Below, in pieces: positions 1-5,267 of a stretch of DNA of 8,591 bases. The notes under the pieces were generated by a model, which was not told the origin of the DNA, did no database searches, and saw only the letters and a program-made list of their open reading frames with translations. The stretch lies in contig JASHQO010000170.1 of NCBI GenBank assembly GCA_030039105.1, positions 1 through 8,591 on the forward strand. Reading direction: 5' to 3'. Source of the stretch: Xanthobacteraceae bacterium (lineage in GTDB: Bacteria; Pseudomonadota; Alphaproteobacteria; Rhizobiales; Xanthobacteraceae). How positions within the stretch are numbered: the stretch's first letter is position 1; each line of letters starts with the position of its first letter. The position numbers and the translations under genes were made by a program.

Positions 1-139
1 CGTTCGGCGGCGGAATGACGATGCAGTAGGGCGCGGCGGCGGCGCGCTCGGGCCGGCCGGCGCGGAAGGCGCCGGCTTGCTCCCAAGCGGCATAAATGCG
101 GCTCTCGACCTCGCTGGGCTGGTATCTATTTTCGATCAT
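1..139 (-). CDS. valS: Valyl-tRNA synthetase, N-terminal fragment (runs off left edge)
   Basis: The minus-strand frame from an ATG at 139 is open to the window edge and gives 46 residues starting MIENRYQPSEVESRIYAAWE and ending in CIVIPPPN. This is the typical N-terminus of ValS: the RYxPxxVExxIYxxWE block followed by the I-PPPN strand that leads directly into the class I HIGH-type motif, which would lie just outside the window. ValS charges tRNA-Val in the cytoplasm and edits mis-activated threonine. The ribosome-binding site is weak (AAGG, 143-146, three bases before the ATG). The gene is divergent from the MFS transporter; only 52 bases separate the two start codons, so their promoters must overlap. 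Identity rests on a short but very characteristic stretch; the catalytic and editing domains cannot be seen. Confidence 0.9.
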   Translation of the reverse strand, partial: MIENRYQPSEVESRIYAAWEQAGAFRAGRPERAAAAPYCIVIPPPN

Positions 140-161
140 TCGCCTTGGCCATTTTGCGGGT

Positions 162-190
162 TAGAAAGCCCGCTTGGCCTAGAGTGTCAA
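162..190 (-). promoter_or_regulatory. Candidate valS promoter
   Basis: On the minus strand a perfect TTGACA (plus-strand 185-190) is followed after 17 bases by TTTCTA (162-167), a poor -10 box. Transcription would start near 155, leaving a leader of roughly 15 bases before the valS ATG at 139. The -35 box abuts the GTG start of the divergent MFS gene. The -35 and the spacing are good, the -10 is weak, so this is a suggestion only. Confidence 0.35.
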
Positions 191-191
191 C

Positions 192-1442
192 GTGGAAGCT
201 TCCTTCAAATCGTCCACAGCACTGCCGTCCAAGACGCCGACCCGTTCGATCATGCTGCTCGCGGTCGCAGGCTTCGCCGCTCAGGCGCAGGTGCGGGTGA
301 CGGATTCGCTGCTGCCGCAGATCGCCACCGACTTCCATACCACGGTTGGAGCAGCGGCCGTGGTCGTGACCGCCTACGCAGTCGCCCACGGCTCGATCCA
401 GCTCGTCATCGGCCCGGTCGGCGATCGCTTCGGCAAATACCGCACGGTCGCGGTGATGTGTGCCATCGCCGCCATGCTGGTGGCGCTGTGCGGCACCGCC
501 GCCTCGCTGCAGCAGTTGACGCTGGCGCGGCTCGCCACCGGCGCCGCCGGCGGCTGGATCATCCCGATCTCGATGGCCTATGTCGGCGACGTCACGCCGT
601 TCAAGCTGCGACAGCCGATCCTGGCGCGCTACCTGACCGGCCAGATTCTCGGCCAGCTATGCGGCCAAGCCATGGGCGGCGTGCTCGGCGACCTGATGGG
701 CTGGCGCAACGTATTCTTCGTGCTCTCGGGCGTATACGCGCTCGCAACCTTGGGCCTGGCGTTCGAACTCTTCACCAATCCGCTGACCCGCGCACCGAGC
801 CATCCGACCCCCTTCCGGCCCTCCCCTGCGAGCGGGGGAGGGCCGGGGTGGGGGCACGGTTTCGCCGCCGACTATGCCGCTGTGCTGAGCAATCGGTTCG
901 CCCGGGCGGTGATCGTCGCCGCCTTCATCGAGGGCGCGCTGGTGTGGGGTGCCTTCGCCTATATCGGCGCCCATTTACGCGCCCGCTTCGGCATCAGCTT
1001 CACCCTGGTCGGCCTGACTGTCGGATGCTTCGGCCTCGGCGGCCTCATCTTTGCGGCTCTGGTCAAGATTCTGGTGCTTCGCCTCGGCCAGGGCGGGCTC
1101 GCCAGCGTCGGCGGATTCCTGATCGCGGGTGCCTATGTCGAGCTTGCAGTCACGCCGGTATGGTGGCTGGCGCCGGTCGCCACCATGGCGATCGGGCTCG
1201 GCTTCTACATGCTGCACAATACCATGCAGACCAATGCCACCCAGATGACGCCGGAAGCGCGCGGCACGGCGGTCGCGATTTTCTCTTCGGCTATATTCGT
1301 CGGCCAGACCGCAGGCGTCGGCACAGGCGCGTTGCTGATCGATCGCCTCGGTGCCGTGCCGCTGTTCGTCGGCACCGCGATCGCCATTCCGATCCTGGCG
1401 ATCTGGTTCGCCCGCCAATTGCGCTACCGCCCGGTCGTTTGA
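192..1442 (+). CDS. MFS transporter, substrate unknown
   Basis: A 416-residue inner-membrane protein of the major facilitator superfamily, probably a proton-driven exporter of the drug/sugar efflux type; the substrate cannot be read from sequence. About twelve hydrophobic segments are visible. The family motif A between helices 2 and 3 appears as GPVGDRFGKYR (residues 74-84), and a glycine-rich helix 5 (GQAMGGVLGD, 158-167) resembles the antiporter motif region. The two six-helix halves are joined by a cytoplasmic loop at about 193-228 containing an unusual Pro/Gly-rich insert (205-221), encoded by a palindromic repeat listed separately. The GTG at 192 is used because it gives a short charged N-terminus before helix 1; it has no clear Shine-Dalgarno, and the next in-frame ATG (252) would begin directly at helix 1. 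The gene ends 18 bases from the end of convergent clpA. Confidence 0.85.
   Translation: MEASFKSSTALPSKTPTRSIMLLAVAGFAAQAQVRVTDSLLPQIATDFHTTVGAAAVVVTAYAVAHGSIQLVIGPVGDRFGKYRTVAVMCAIAAMLVALCGTAASLQQLTLARLATGAAGGWIIPISMAYVGDVTPFKLRQPILARYLTGQILGQLCGQAMGGVLGDLMGWRNVFFVLSGVYALATLGLAFELFTNPLTRAPSHPTPFRPSPASGGGPGWGHGFAADYAAVLSNRFARAVIVAAFIEGALVWGAFAYIGAHLRARFGISFTLVGLTVGCFGLGGLIFAALVKILVLRLGQGGLASVGGFLIAGAYVELAVTPVWWLAPVATMAIGLGFYMLHNTMQTNATQMTPEARGTAVAIFSSAIFVGQTAGVGTGALLIDRLGAVPLFVGTAIAIPILAIWFARQLRYRPVV
808..853. repeat. GC-rich palindromic repeat (REP/RPE-like) inside the MFS gene
   Basis: A perfect 12-bp inverted repeat, CCGGCCCTCCCC at 815-826 and GGGGAGGGCCGG at 835-846, encloses an 8-base loop (TGCGAGCG). 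Beyond two possible G-U pairs and one mismatch, the stem resumes with CCCC (808-811) against GGGG (850-853). It is read through in frame as PTPFRPSPASGGGPGWG (residues 205-221 of the transporter). From memory, this peptide and its DNA match a dispersed palindromic element common between and sometimes inside genes of Bradyrhizobium and Rhodopseudomonas relatives. The window contains no second copy, so the repeat status is recalled rather than shown. Confidence 0.7.
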
Positions 1443-1450
1443 CCGGGCGG
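1427..1450. terminator. Hairpin between convergent MFS and clpA, possible bidirectional terminator
   Basis: CCGCCCGGTC (1427-1436) and GACCGGGCGG (1441-1450) form a perfect 10-bp stem with a GTTT loop. The MFS stop codon (TGA, 1440-1442) lies at the loop/stem boundary, and the clpA stop is 11 bases beyond the right arm. On the plus strand the stem is followed by only a weak T-rich stretch (TGTTCTT, 1455-1461), and on the minus strand by none, so it lacks a classical U-tract. Its place between two converging 3' ends is the main argument for termination; mRNA 3'-end protection is the alternative. Confidence 0.55.
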
Positions 1451-1460
1451 CGGCTGTTCT

Positions 1461-3890
1461 TCAGACTTTGACCAACGGCACCTTCGGCACCGGGCCGCGG
1501 CGCGGCGGCTCGCCGTCGCCGCCACTCGGCGGCTTGCGCCGCGGCGAGGAGCGGCGCTTGGCCTTAACACGGCGCGGCTCGGGCAGCTTTTCCGCCCGCG
1601 GCGTCACCGGCCCGTCCGGATAGTCGAAGCCGAGTTTGGAGTTGCCGGCCTCGTCGGTGACGACGATGACGCGGACATGACCACCCGACTTCAGCCGGCC
1701 GAACAGCACCTCGTCGGCGAGCGGCTTCTTGATGTGCTCCTGGATCACCCGCGCCATCGGCCGGGCGCCCATCAGCTCGTCGTAGCCGTTGGCGATCAAC
1801 CACTTCGCTGCCTCGTCGGTCAGCTCGATGGTGACGTCGCGGTCGGCGAGTTGCGCCTCGAGTTGCAGCACAAATTTCTCGACCACCTGGGCGATCACCT
1901 CCGGAGAGAGATGCGCGAAGGTGATGATGGCGTCGAGCCGGTTGCGGAATTCCGGTGCGAACAGCCGGTTGATCGCCTCCATGTCGTCGCCTTCACGCTT
2001 GGTCCTGGTGAAGCCGAACGCCGAGCGCGCCATGTCGGCGGCGCCGGCATTGGTGGTCATGATGAGAATGACATTGCGGAAGTCGACCTGCTTGCCGTTG
2101 TGGTCGGTGAGCTTGCCGTGATCCATGATCTGCAGCAGCACGTTGAACAGATCCGGATGCGCCTTCTCGACTTCGTCGAGCAGCAGCACGCAGTGCGGAT
2201 GCTGGTCGACGCCGTCGGTGAGCAGGCCGCCCTGATCGAAGCCGACATAGCCGGGCGGCGCGCCGATCAACCGCGACACGGTGTGGCGCTCCATGTATTC
2301 CGACATGTCGAAGCGGATGATCTCGACGCCGAGCGTCGCCGCAAGCTGGCGCGCGACCTCGGTCTTGCCGACGCCGGTCGGGCCGGAGAATAGGTAACAG
2401 CCGATCGGCTTTTCCGGCTCGCGCAACCCGGCGCGGGCGAGCTTGATCGAGGCGGACAGCGCCTCGATCGCCTTGTCCTGGCCGTAGACCACGCGCTTCA
2501 AGGTATCCTGCGGGTGCTGCAGCACCTCGGCGTCGTCCTTCGACACCGCCTTCGGCGGAATCCGCGCCATCGTGGCGATGGTGGTCTCGATCTCCTTGAT
2601 GCCGATGGTGCGCTTGCGTCGACTCTCCGGCAGCAGCATTTGCGCCGCGCCGGACTCGTCGATCACGTCGATCGCCTTGTCCGGCAGCTTGCGGTCATGG
2701 ATGTAGCGCGACGACAGCTCGACTGCGGCCTTGATCGCCTCGTTAGTGTAGCGAAGCTTGTGATAGTCCTCGAAATACGGCTTCAGCCCTTTGAGGATTT
2801 CGATCGCATCCTCGACGGTCGGCTCATTGACGTCGATCTTCTGGAACCGGCGCACCAGCGCCCGATCCTTCTCGAAATACTGGCGGTATTCCTTGTAGGT
2901 GGTCGAACCGATGCAGCGCACCGTGCCCGAGGCCAAAGCGGGCTTGAGCAGGTTCGACGCATCCATGGCGCCGCCCGAGGTGGCGCCGGCGCCGATCACT
3001 GTGTGGATCTCGTCGATGAACAGGATCGCGCCCGGATAAGCCTCGAGCTCCTTGATGACCTGCTTGAGCCGCTCCTCGAAGTCGCCACGGTAGCGCGTGC
3101 CGGCCAGCAGCGTGCCCATGTCGAGGGCGAACACGGTGGCGTTGCGCAGCACGTCCGGCACTTCACCGTGGACGATGCGCCGCGCCAAGCCTTCGGCGAT
3201 CGCGGTCTTGCCGACGCCGGCATCGCCGACGAACAACGGGTTGTTCTTCTGCCGCCGGCACAGCACTTGAATCGTGCGATTGATCTCGGCGCCGCGACCG
3301 ATCAGTGGGTCGATCTTGCCCTCGCGCGCCTTCTTGTTGAGATTGACGCAATAGGCGTCGAGCGCGTCGCCCTTCTTCTTCTGCTCTTCGCCAGACTTGG
3401 CGTCGTTCTCCTCGTCAGCGCCACGCACCGGGCGGGATTCCGACAGGCCCGGCCGCTTGGCGATGCCGTGGCTGATATAATTGACCGCGTCATAGCGGGT
3501 CATGTCCTGCTCTTGCAGGAAATAAGCGGCATGGCTCTCGCGCTCGGCGAAGATCGCAACCAGCACATTGGCGCCGGTGACTTCCTCGCGCCCCGACGAT
3601 TGGACGTGGATGACGGCGCGCTGAATGACGCGCTGGAACCCGGCGGTGGGTTTTGAGTCCTCGGCGCCGTCGGTGACCAGGTTATCGAGTTCGGATTCGA
3701 GGTAAGCGACGAGGCTCCGGCGCAGCTTCTCGAGATCGACGTTGCACGCCCGCATGACCGCGGCGGCGTCCTGATCCTCGATCAGCGCCAGCAGCAAATG
3801 CTCGAGCGTCGCGTATTCATGGTGGCGCTCGTTGGCAAGCGCCAAGGCGCGATGGAGCGATTGTTCAAGGCTGCGCGAAAACGTTGGCAT
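1461..3890 (-). CDS. clpA: ATP-dependent Clp protease ATP-binding subunit ClpA
   Basis: An 809-residue Hsp100 unfoldase, a hexameric AAA+ ring that unfolds substrates and threads them into ClpP. Order: Clp_N repeat domain (about 1-145, which docks ClpS), a charged linker (about 150-175), AAA module 1 with Walker A GDAGVGKT (222-229), Walker B ILFIDE (289-294) and an arginine-finger region ALVRRF (344-349), then AAA module 2 with Walker A GPTGVGKT (503-510), Walker B VLLLDE (568-573) and sensor-2 GAR (708-710). The ClpB/ClpC coiled-coil middle domain is absent, as expected for ClpA. The ClpP-contacting loop corresponding to E. coli IGL reads FGF (625-627). A basic, proline-rich tail (about 765-809) extends past the conserved domain. 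The start at 3890 is preferred over an open frame reaching 4064 because it gives the normal MPTFSRSLEQ N-terminus and has AGGGAC just upstream (3893-3898). It follows clpS after 43 bases, probably in one operon. Confidence 0.97.
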   Translation of the reverse strand: MPTFSRSLEQSLHRALALANERHHEYATLEHLLLALIEDQDAAAVMRACNVDLEKLRRSLVAYLESELDNLVTDGAEDSKPTAGFQRVIQRAVIHVQSSGREEVTGANVLVAIFAERESHAAYFLQEQDMTRYDAVNYISHGIAKRPGLSESRPVRGADEENDAKSGEEQKKKGDALDAYCVNLNKKAREGKIDPLIGRGAEINRTIQVLCRRQKNNPLFVGDAGVGKTAIAEGLARRIVHGEVPDVLRNATVFALDMGTLLAGTRYRGDFEERLKQVIKELEAYPGAILFIDEIHTVIGAGATSGGAMDASNLLKPALASGTVRCIGSTTYKEYRQYFEKDRALVRRFQKIDVNEPTVEDAIEILKGLKPYFEDYHKLRYTNEAIKAAVELSSRYIHDRKLPDKAIDVIDESGAAQMLLPESRRKRTIGIKEIETTIATMARIPPKAVSKDDAEVLQHPQDTLKRVVYGQDKAIEALSASIKLARAGLREPEKPIGCYLFSGPTGVGKTEVARQLAATLGVEIIRFDMSEYMERHTVSRLIGAPPGYVGFDQGGLLTDGVDQHPHCVLLLDEVEKAHPDLFNVLLQIMDHGKLTDHNGKQVDFRNVILIMTTNAGAADMARSAFGFTRTKREGDDMEAINRLFAPEFRNRLDAIITFAHLSPEVIAQVVEKFVLQLEAQLADRDVTIELTDEAAKWLIANGYDELMGARPMARVIQEHIKKPLADEVLFGRLKSGGHVRVIVVTDEAGNSKLGFDYPDGPVTPRAEKLPEPRRVKAKRRSSPRRKPPSGGDGEPPRRGPVPKVPLVKV

Positions 3891-3933
3891 TTGTCCCTGT
3901 CTCGTTACTTGTATTGACCGCTTCCCCCCGGAA

Positions 3934-4308
3934 TCACTTCTTCTCCATGATGCACTGCAAAGGATGCTGGTGTTTCCGGGCAAAGTCCATAACCTGCGTG
4001 ACCTTGGTTTCCGCCACCTCGTAGGTAAAAACGCCGCATTCGCCGATGCCGTGCTGGTGCACATGCATCATAATGCGGTGAGCGGCTTCGTGATCCTTAT
4101 TGAAGAAGCGTTCGAGCACGTGAACCACGAATTCCATCGGGGTGTAGTCGTCGTTGAGCAGCAGGACCCGGTAAAGGTTCGGCCGCTTGGTCTGCGGCCG
4201 GGTCTTGGTGATAACTGCCGTGCCGGGCCCTTGTTCACCCTTGCGCTTGCGATCATCGTCCGCCATGGCCGCCGGAGGCGTTAAGGATTGTGTGTCGATA
4301 GGCGACAT
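3934..4308 (-). CDS. clpS: ATP-dependent Clp protease adaptor ClpS
   Basis: A 124-residue N-recognin adaptor that binds proteins with destabilising N-terminal residues and delivers them to ClpA. The fold runs from about residue 43 to the end. The pocket residues are present: NDD at 52-54 (E. coli N34-D36), the gatekeeper Met58 (E. coli M40), and His84 in VHQHG (E. coli H66). The CGVFTYEVAETKV block (91-103) and the ending HPLQCIMEKK are typical. This suggests a fully working, ClpS1-type binder. The first 42 residues are a polar, probably disordered tail; ClpS tails act on ClpA, and E. coli's is shorter. An internal ATG (4266, residue 15) is the alternative start; neither candidate has a strong Shine-Dalgarno. 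clpA begins 43 bases downstream on the same strand. Confidence 0.96.
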   Translation of the reverse strand: MSPIDTQSLTPPAAMADDDRKRKGEQGPGTAVITKTRPQTKRPNLYRVLLLNDDYTPMEFVVHVLERFFNKDHEAAHRIMMHVHQHGIGECGVFTYEVAETKVTQVMDFARKHQHPLQCIMEKK

Positions 4309-4426
4309 TCGTCTGCGTTCCAGACTGTTACGTAGTGCGACCCCGCAGTTTGCGAAAGGCTTCGCCGTCCGCAGCCCGCATTGCGAACGCTATCATAGAG
4401 TTGGAGAAACCGGCGTGCCAGATCGA

Positions 4427-4489
4427 TGCAGCGCCGCTGCACAGCGGTTTATGCACGATTTTGCGCTGTAAAGGCGCCGCCTTTGCGCC
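4427..4489. repeat. Cluster of consecutive inverted repeats
   Basis: Three back-to-back dyads lie in 63 bases: a 15-base near-perfect palindrome centred at 4434 (7-bp arms, one central base), a 6-bp stem (4441-4446 with 4464-4469) enclosing 17 bases, and a 6-bp stem with a 3-base loop (4470-4475 with 4479-4484). The last overlaps an alternative GGCGC/GCGCC pairing (4473-4477 with 4485-4489). They sit 58-120 bases upstream of the small gene's ATG. They could be operator sites or a folded leader RNA; no T-run follows, so a terminator is unlikely. Confidence 0.45.
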
Positions 4490-4534
4490 CTAGGTGGCGT
4501 CACCGACTCAGGCTATGCATCACGCGGCTGCAAA

Positions 4535-4543
4535 GGGGGAGGT
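4535..4543 (+). promoter_or_regulatory. Strong ribosome-binding site fixing the small gene's start
   Basis: GGGGGAGGT ends four bases before the ATG at 4548, a near-ideal Shine-Dalgarno. It supports the ATG over an in-frame GTG at 4494. Confidence 0.8.
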
Positions 4544-4547
4544 AGAC

Positions 4548-4748
4548 ATGATCGATCCCGCACGCCGCGCGAAGCTGTTGCGCGAGCTCGAGCACGAATT
4601 CGTTCCGGATTATGACGCGCAGAATATGCCGGCGGCCGACAAGCGCACGGCCTATGCGCTCGAGCACATAGCCTTTCGGGTCTGCAGGATCGAAGAAAGC
4701 CTCGCCAAGATCGCTGCCGCGATCGAGACCCTCGTCACCAAGAGTTGA
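4548..4748 (+). CDS. Small conserved-looking protein of unknown function (66 residues)
   Basis: I do not recognise a named family. The product begins MIDPARRAKLLRELEHEFVP, is rich in charged residues and alanine, and has no signal peptide or membrane segment, so it should be cytoplasmic. The second half (about 30-66) has heptad-like hydrophobic spacing (ALEHIAFRVCRIEESLAKIA, 36-55), suggesting one long amphipathic helix or a short coiled coil that may dimerise. The strong Shine-Dalgarno and in-frame ATG argue that it is a real gene rather than a chance frame. It stands alone on the plus strand between divergent clpS and convergent phasin. Its stop is only 12 bases from the phasin stop, so the two transcripts probably overlap at their 3' ends. 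Confidence 0.75.
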   Translation: MIDPARRAKLLRELEHEFVPDYDAQNMPAADKRTAYALEHIAFRVCRIEESLAKIAAAIETLVTKS

Positions 4749-4760
4749 CGCGAAGTCGCC

Positions 4761-5093
4761 TTATTTCGCCGCGGACGCTTTCGCAATGACGCCTTCAAAC
4801 GGCTTATAGGTCTCTTTGGCCAAATCCACATAAAGCTCGCCCAGCCTGGTCGCTTCGGCGACGAAATCCTCATACGAAGACTTCAGAAATTCGCTCTGCA
4901 CCTGCATGGCCTTTTCCAGGCTTTTGGCGCCCACCAGCTTTTCCCAGGCGGCGGCAGAACCCTCGACTGTCTTCTTCGAGTAGTCGACGACCTCGACCGC
5001 GATGGCCTGGGCACCCTTCGACCACACGCCGAATGAATTCATGTATACGTCCATGCTGTCTTTGCCGAGCTTCTGCATTTCTTCCGTGGTCAT
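4761..5093 (-). CDS. Phasin family protein
   Basis: A 110-residue amphipathic, mostly helical protein resembling the Phasin_2 family (polyhydroxyalkanoate granule surface proteins). Phasins coat PHA granules and control their number and size; some also act as chaperone-like or stress proteins. Visible traits are a conserved-type N-terminal helix (MQKLGKDSMDVYMNSFGVWS, residues 6-25), alanine-rich repeats of hydrophobic and charged residues, no cysteine, and an Ala/Lys C-terminus (AKASAAK). The ATG at 5093 has an excellent Shine-Dalgarno, GGAAGGA, five bases upstream (5099-5105). The upstream region carries two TGC-N3-GCA palindromes that suggest PhaR control. It converges on the 66-residue gene with no room for a separate terminator. 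The biosynthesis genes phaA, phaB and phaC are not in the window, so the PHA link is by family only. Confidence 0.9.
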   Translation of the reverse strand: MTTEEMQKLGKDSMDVYMNSFGVWSKGAQAIAVEVVDYSKKTVEGSAAAWEKLVGAKSLEKAMQVQSEFLKSSYEDFVAEATRLGELYVDLAKETYKPFEGVIAKASAAK

Positions 5094-5182
5094 GACGGTC
5101 CTTCCGGCGATGCGCGCGATTGCAATGGATTCGATTGGTCCACCGCCTGCCTTGAAAAGGCCTTTTCCGGCGGTGACAATTG

Positions 5183-5210
5183 TTTATAGTGCGCTGCACA
5201 AAAAACGCAA
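5183..5210 (-). promoter_or_regulatory. Probable sigma-70-type promoter of the phasin gene
   Basis: On the minus strand TTGCGT (plus-strand 5205-5210) is followed after 16 bases by TATAAA (5183-5188), a five-of-six match to the -10 consensus. Transcription would start near 5176, giving a leader of about 80 bases. The spacer contains the palindrome at 5189-5199, directly against the -10 box. Confidence 0.55.
5189..5199. promoter_or_regulatory. Candidate PhaR-type operator 1
   Basis: GTGC-GCT-GCAC, a perfect 4-bp dyad with a 3-base centre, read on the plus strand as TGCGCTGCACAA from 5190. From memory this fits the TGC-N3-GCA type of site reported for PhaR (AniA), which represses phasin genes in Paracoccus, Rhodobacter and Bradyrhizobium. 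Its place in the -35/-10 spacer would let a bound repressor exclude RNA polymerase. Confidence 0.55.
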
Positions 5211-5220
5211 ACTGTTTTAA

Positions 5221-5233
5221 TGTGCGGAGCACA
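5221..5233. promoter_or_regulatory. Candidate PhaR-type operator 2
   Basis: TGTGC-GGA-GCACA, a perfect 5-bp dyad with a 3-base centre, followed by AA as in operator 1. The centres of the two sites (5194 and 5227) are 33 bases apart, about three helical turns, placing both on nearly the same DNA face. It lies just upstream of the phasin -35 box. Confidence 0.5.
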
Positions 5234-5235
5234 AA

Positions 5236-5267
5236 TAAGTGCTTTATGATGTGGATGAAGGCACTTA
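5236..5267. repeat. Inverted repeat TAAGTGC / GCACTTA
   Basis: Perfect 7-bp arms (5236-5242 and 5261-5267) are separated by 18 bases. The arms again carry GTGC/GCAC, as in the two neighbouring dyads, but the wide spacing differs. It could be a further regulator site for the phasin or for the divergent carboxypeptidase gene, or chance. Confidence 0.35.

Larger units (their letters stand above)
4309..4547. promoter_or_regulatory. Divergent intergenic region of clpS and the 66-residue gene
   Basis: About 240 bases without a supported gene. On the minus strand a TATGAT hexamer (plus-strand 4392-4397) could serve as the clpS -10 box; 17 bases upstream of it is TGGCAC (4415-4420), only a rough -35. 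The half nearer the small gene is packed with inverted repeats: TGCAGCG-C-CGCTGCA (4427-4441), ACAGCG/CGCTGT (4441-4446 with 4464-4469), and AAAGGC-GCC-GCCTTT (4470-4484). No plus-strand promoter is convincing. Confidence 0.4.

Noticed and set aside
77..1471. A long plus-strand frame overlapping the MFS gene in another phase
   Set aside because: The product is an Arg/Pro/His-rich shadow, while the alternative frame at 192-1442 gives a clear MFS protein with motif A and membrane helices.
2514..3656. A 380-codon open frame antisense to clpA
   Set aside because: It is a mirror of the highly conserved ClpA frame, rich in Arg/Leu/Asp/Val with no recognisable motif, and has no ribosome-binding site that stands out.
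3891..4064. An upstream extension of ClpA into clpS (58 extra residues)
   Set aside because: The extra residues are out-of-frame clpS sequence; MPTFSRSLEQ at 3890 is the normal ClpA N-terminus and has its own Shine-Dalgarno.
4405..4420. A sigma-54 promoter for clpS (TGGCACG on the minus strand)
   Set aside because: The -24 half is good, but the -12 element reads TTTC rather than TTGC at the required spacing, so the invariant GC is missing.
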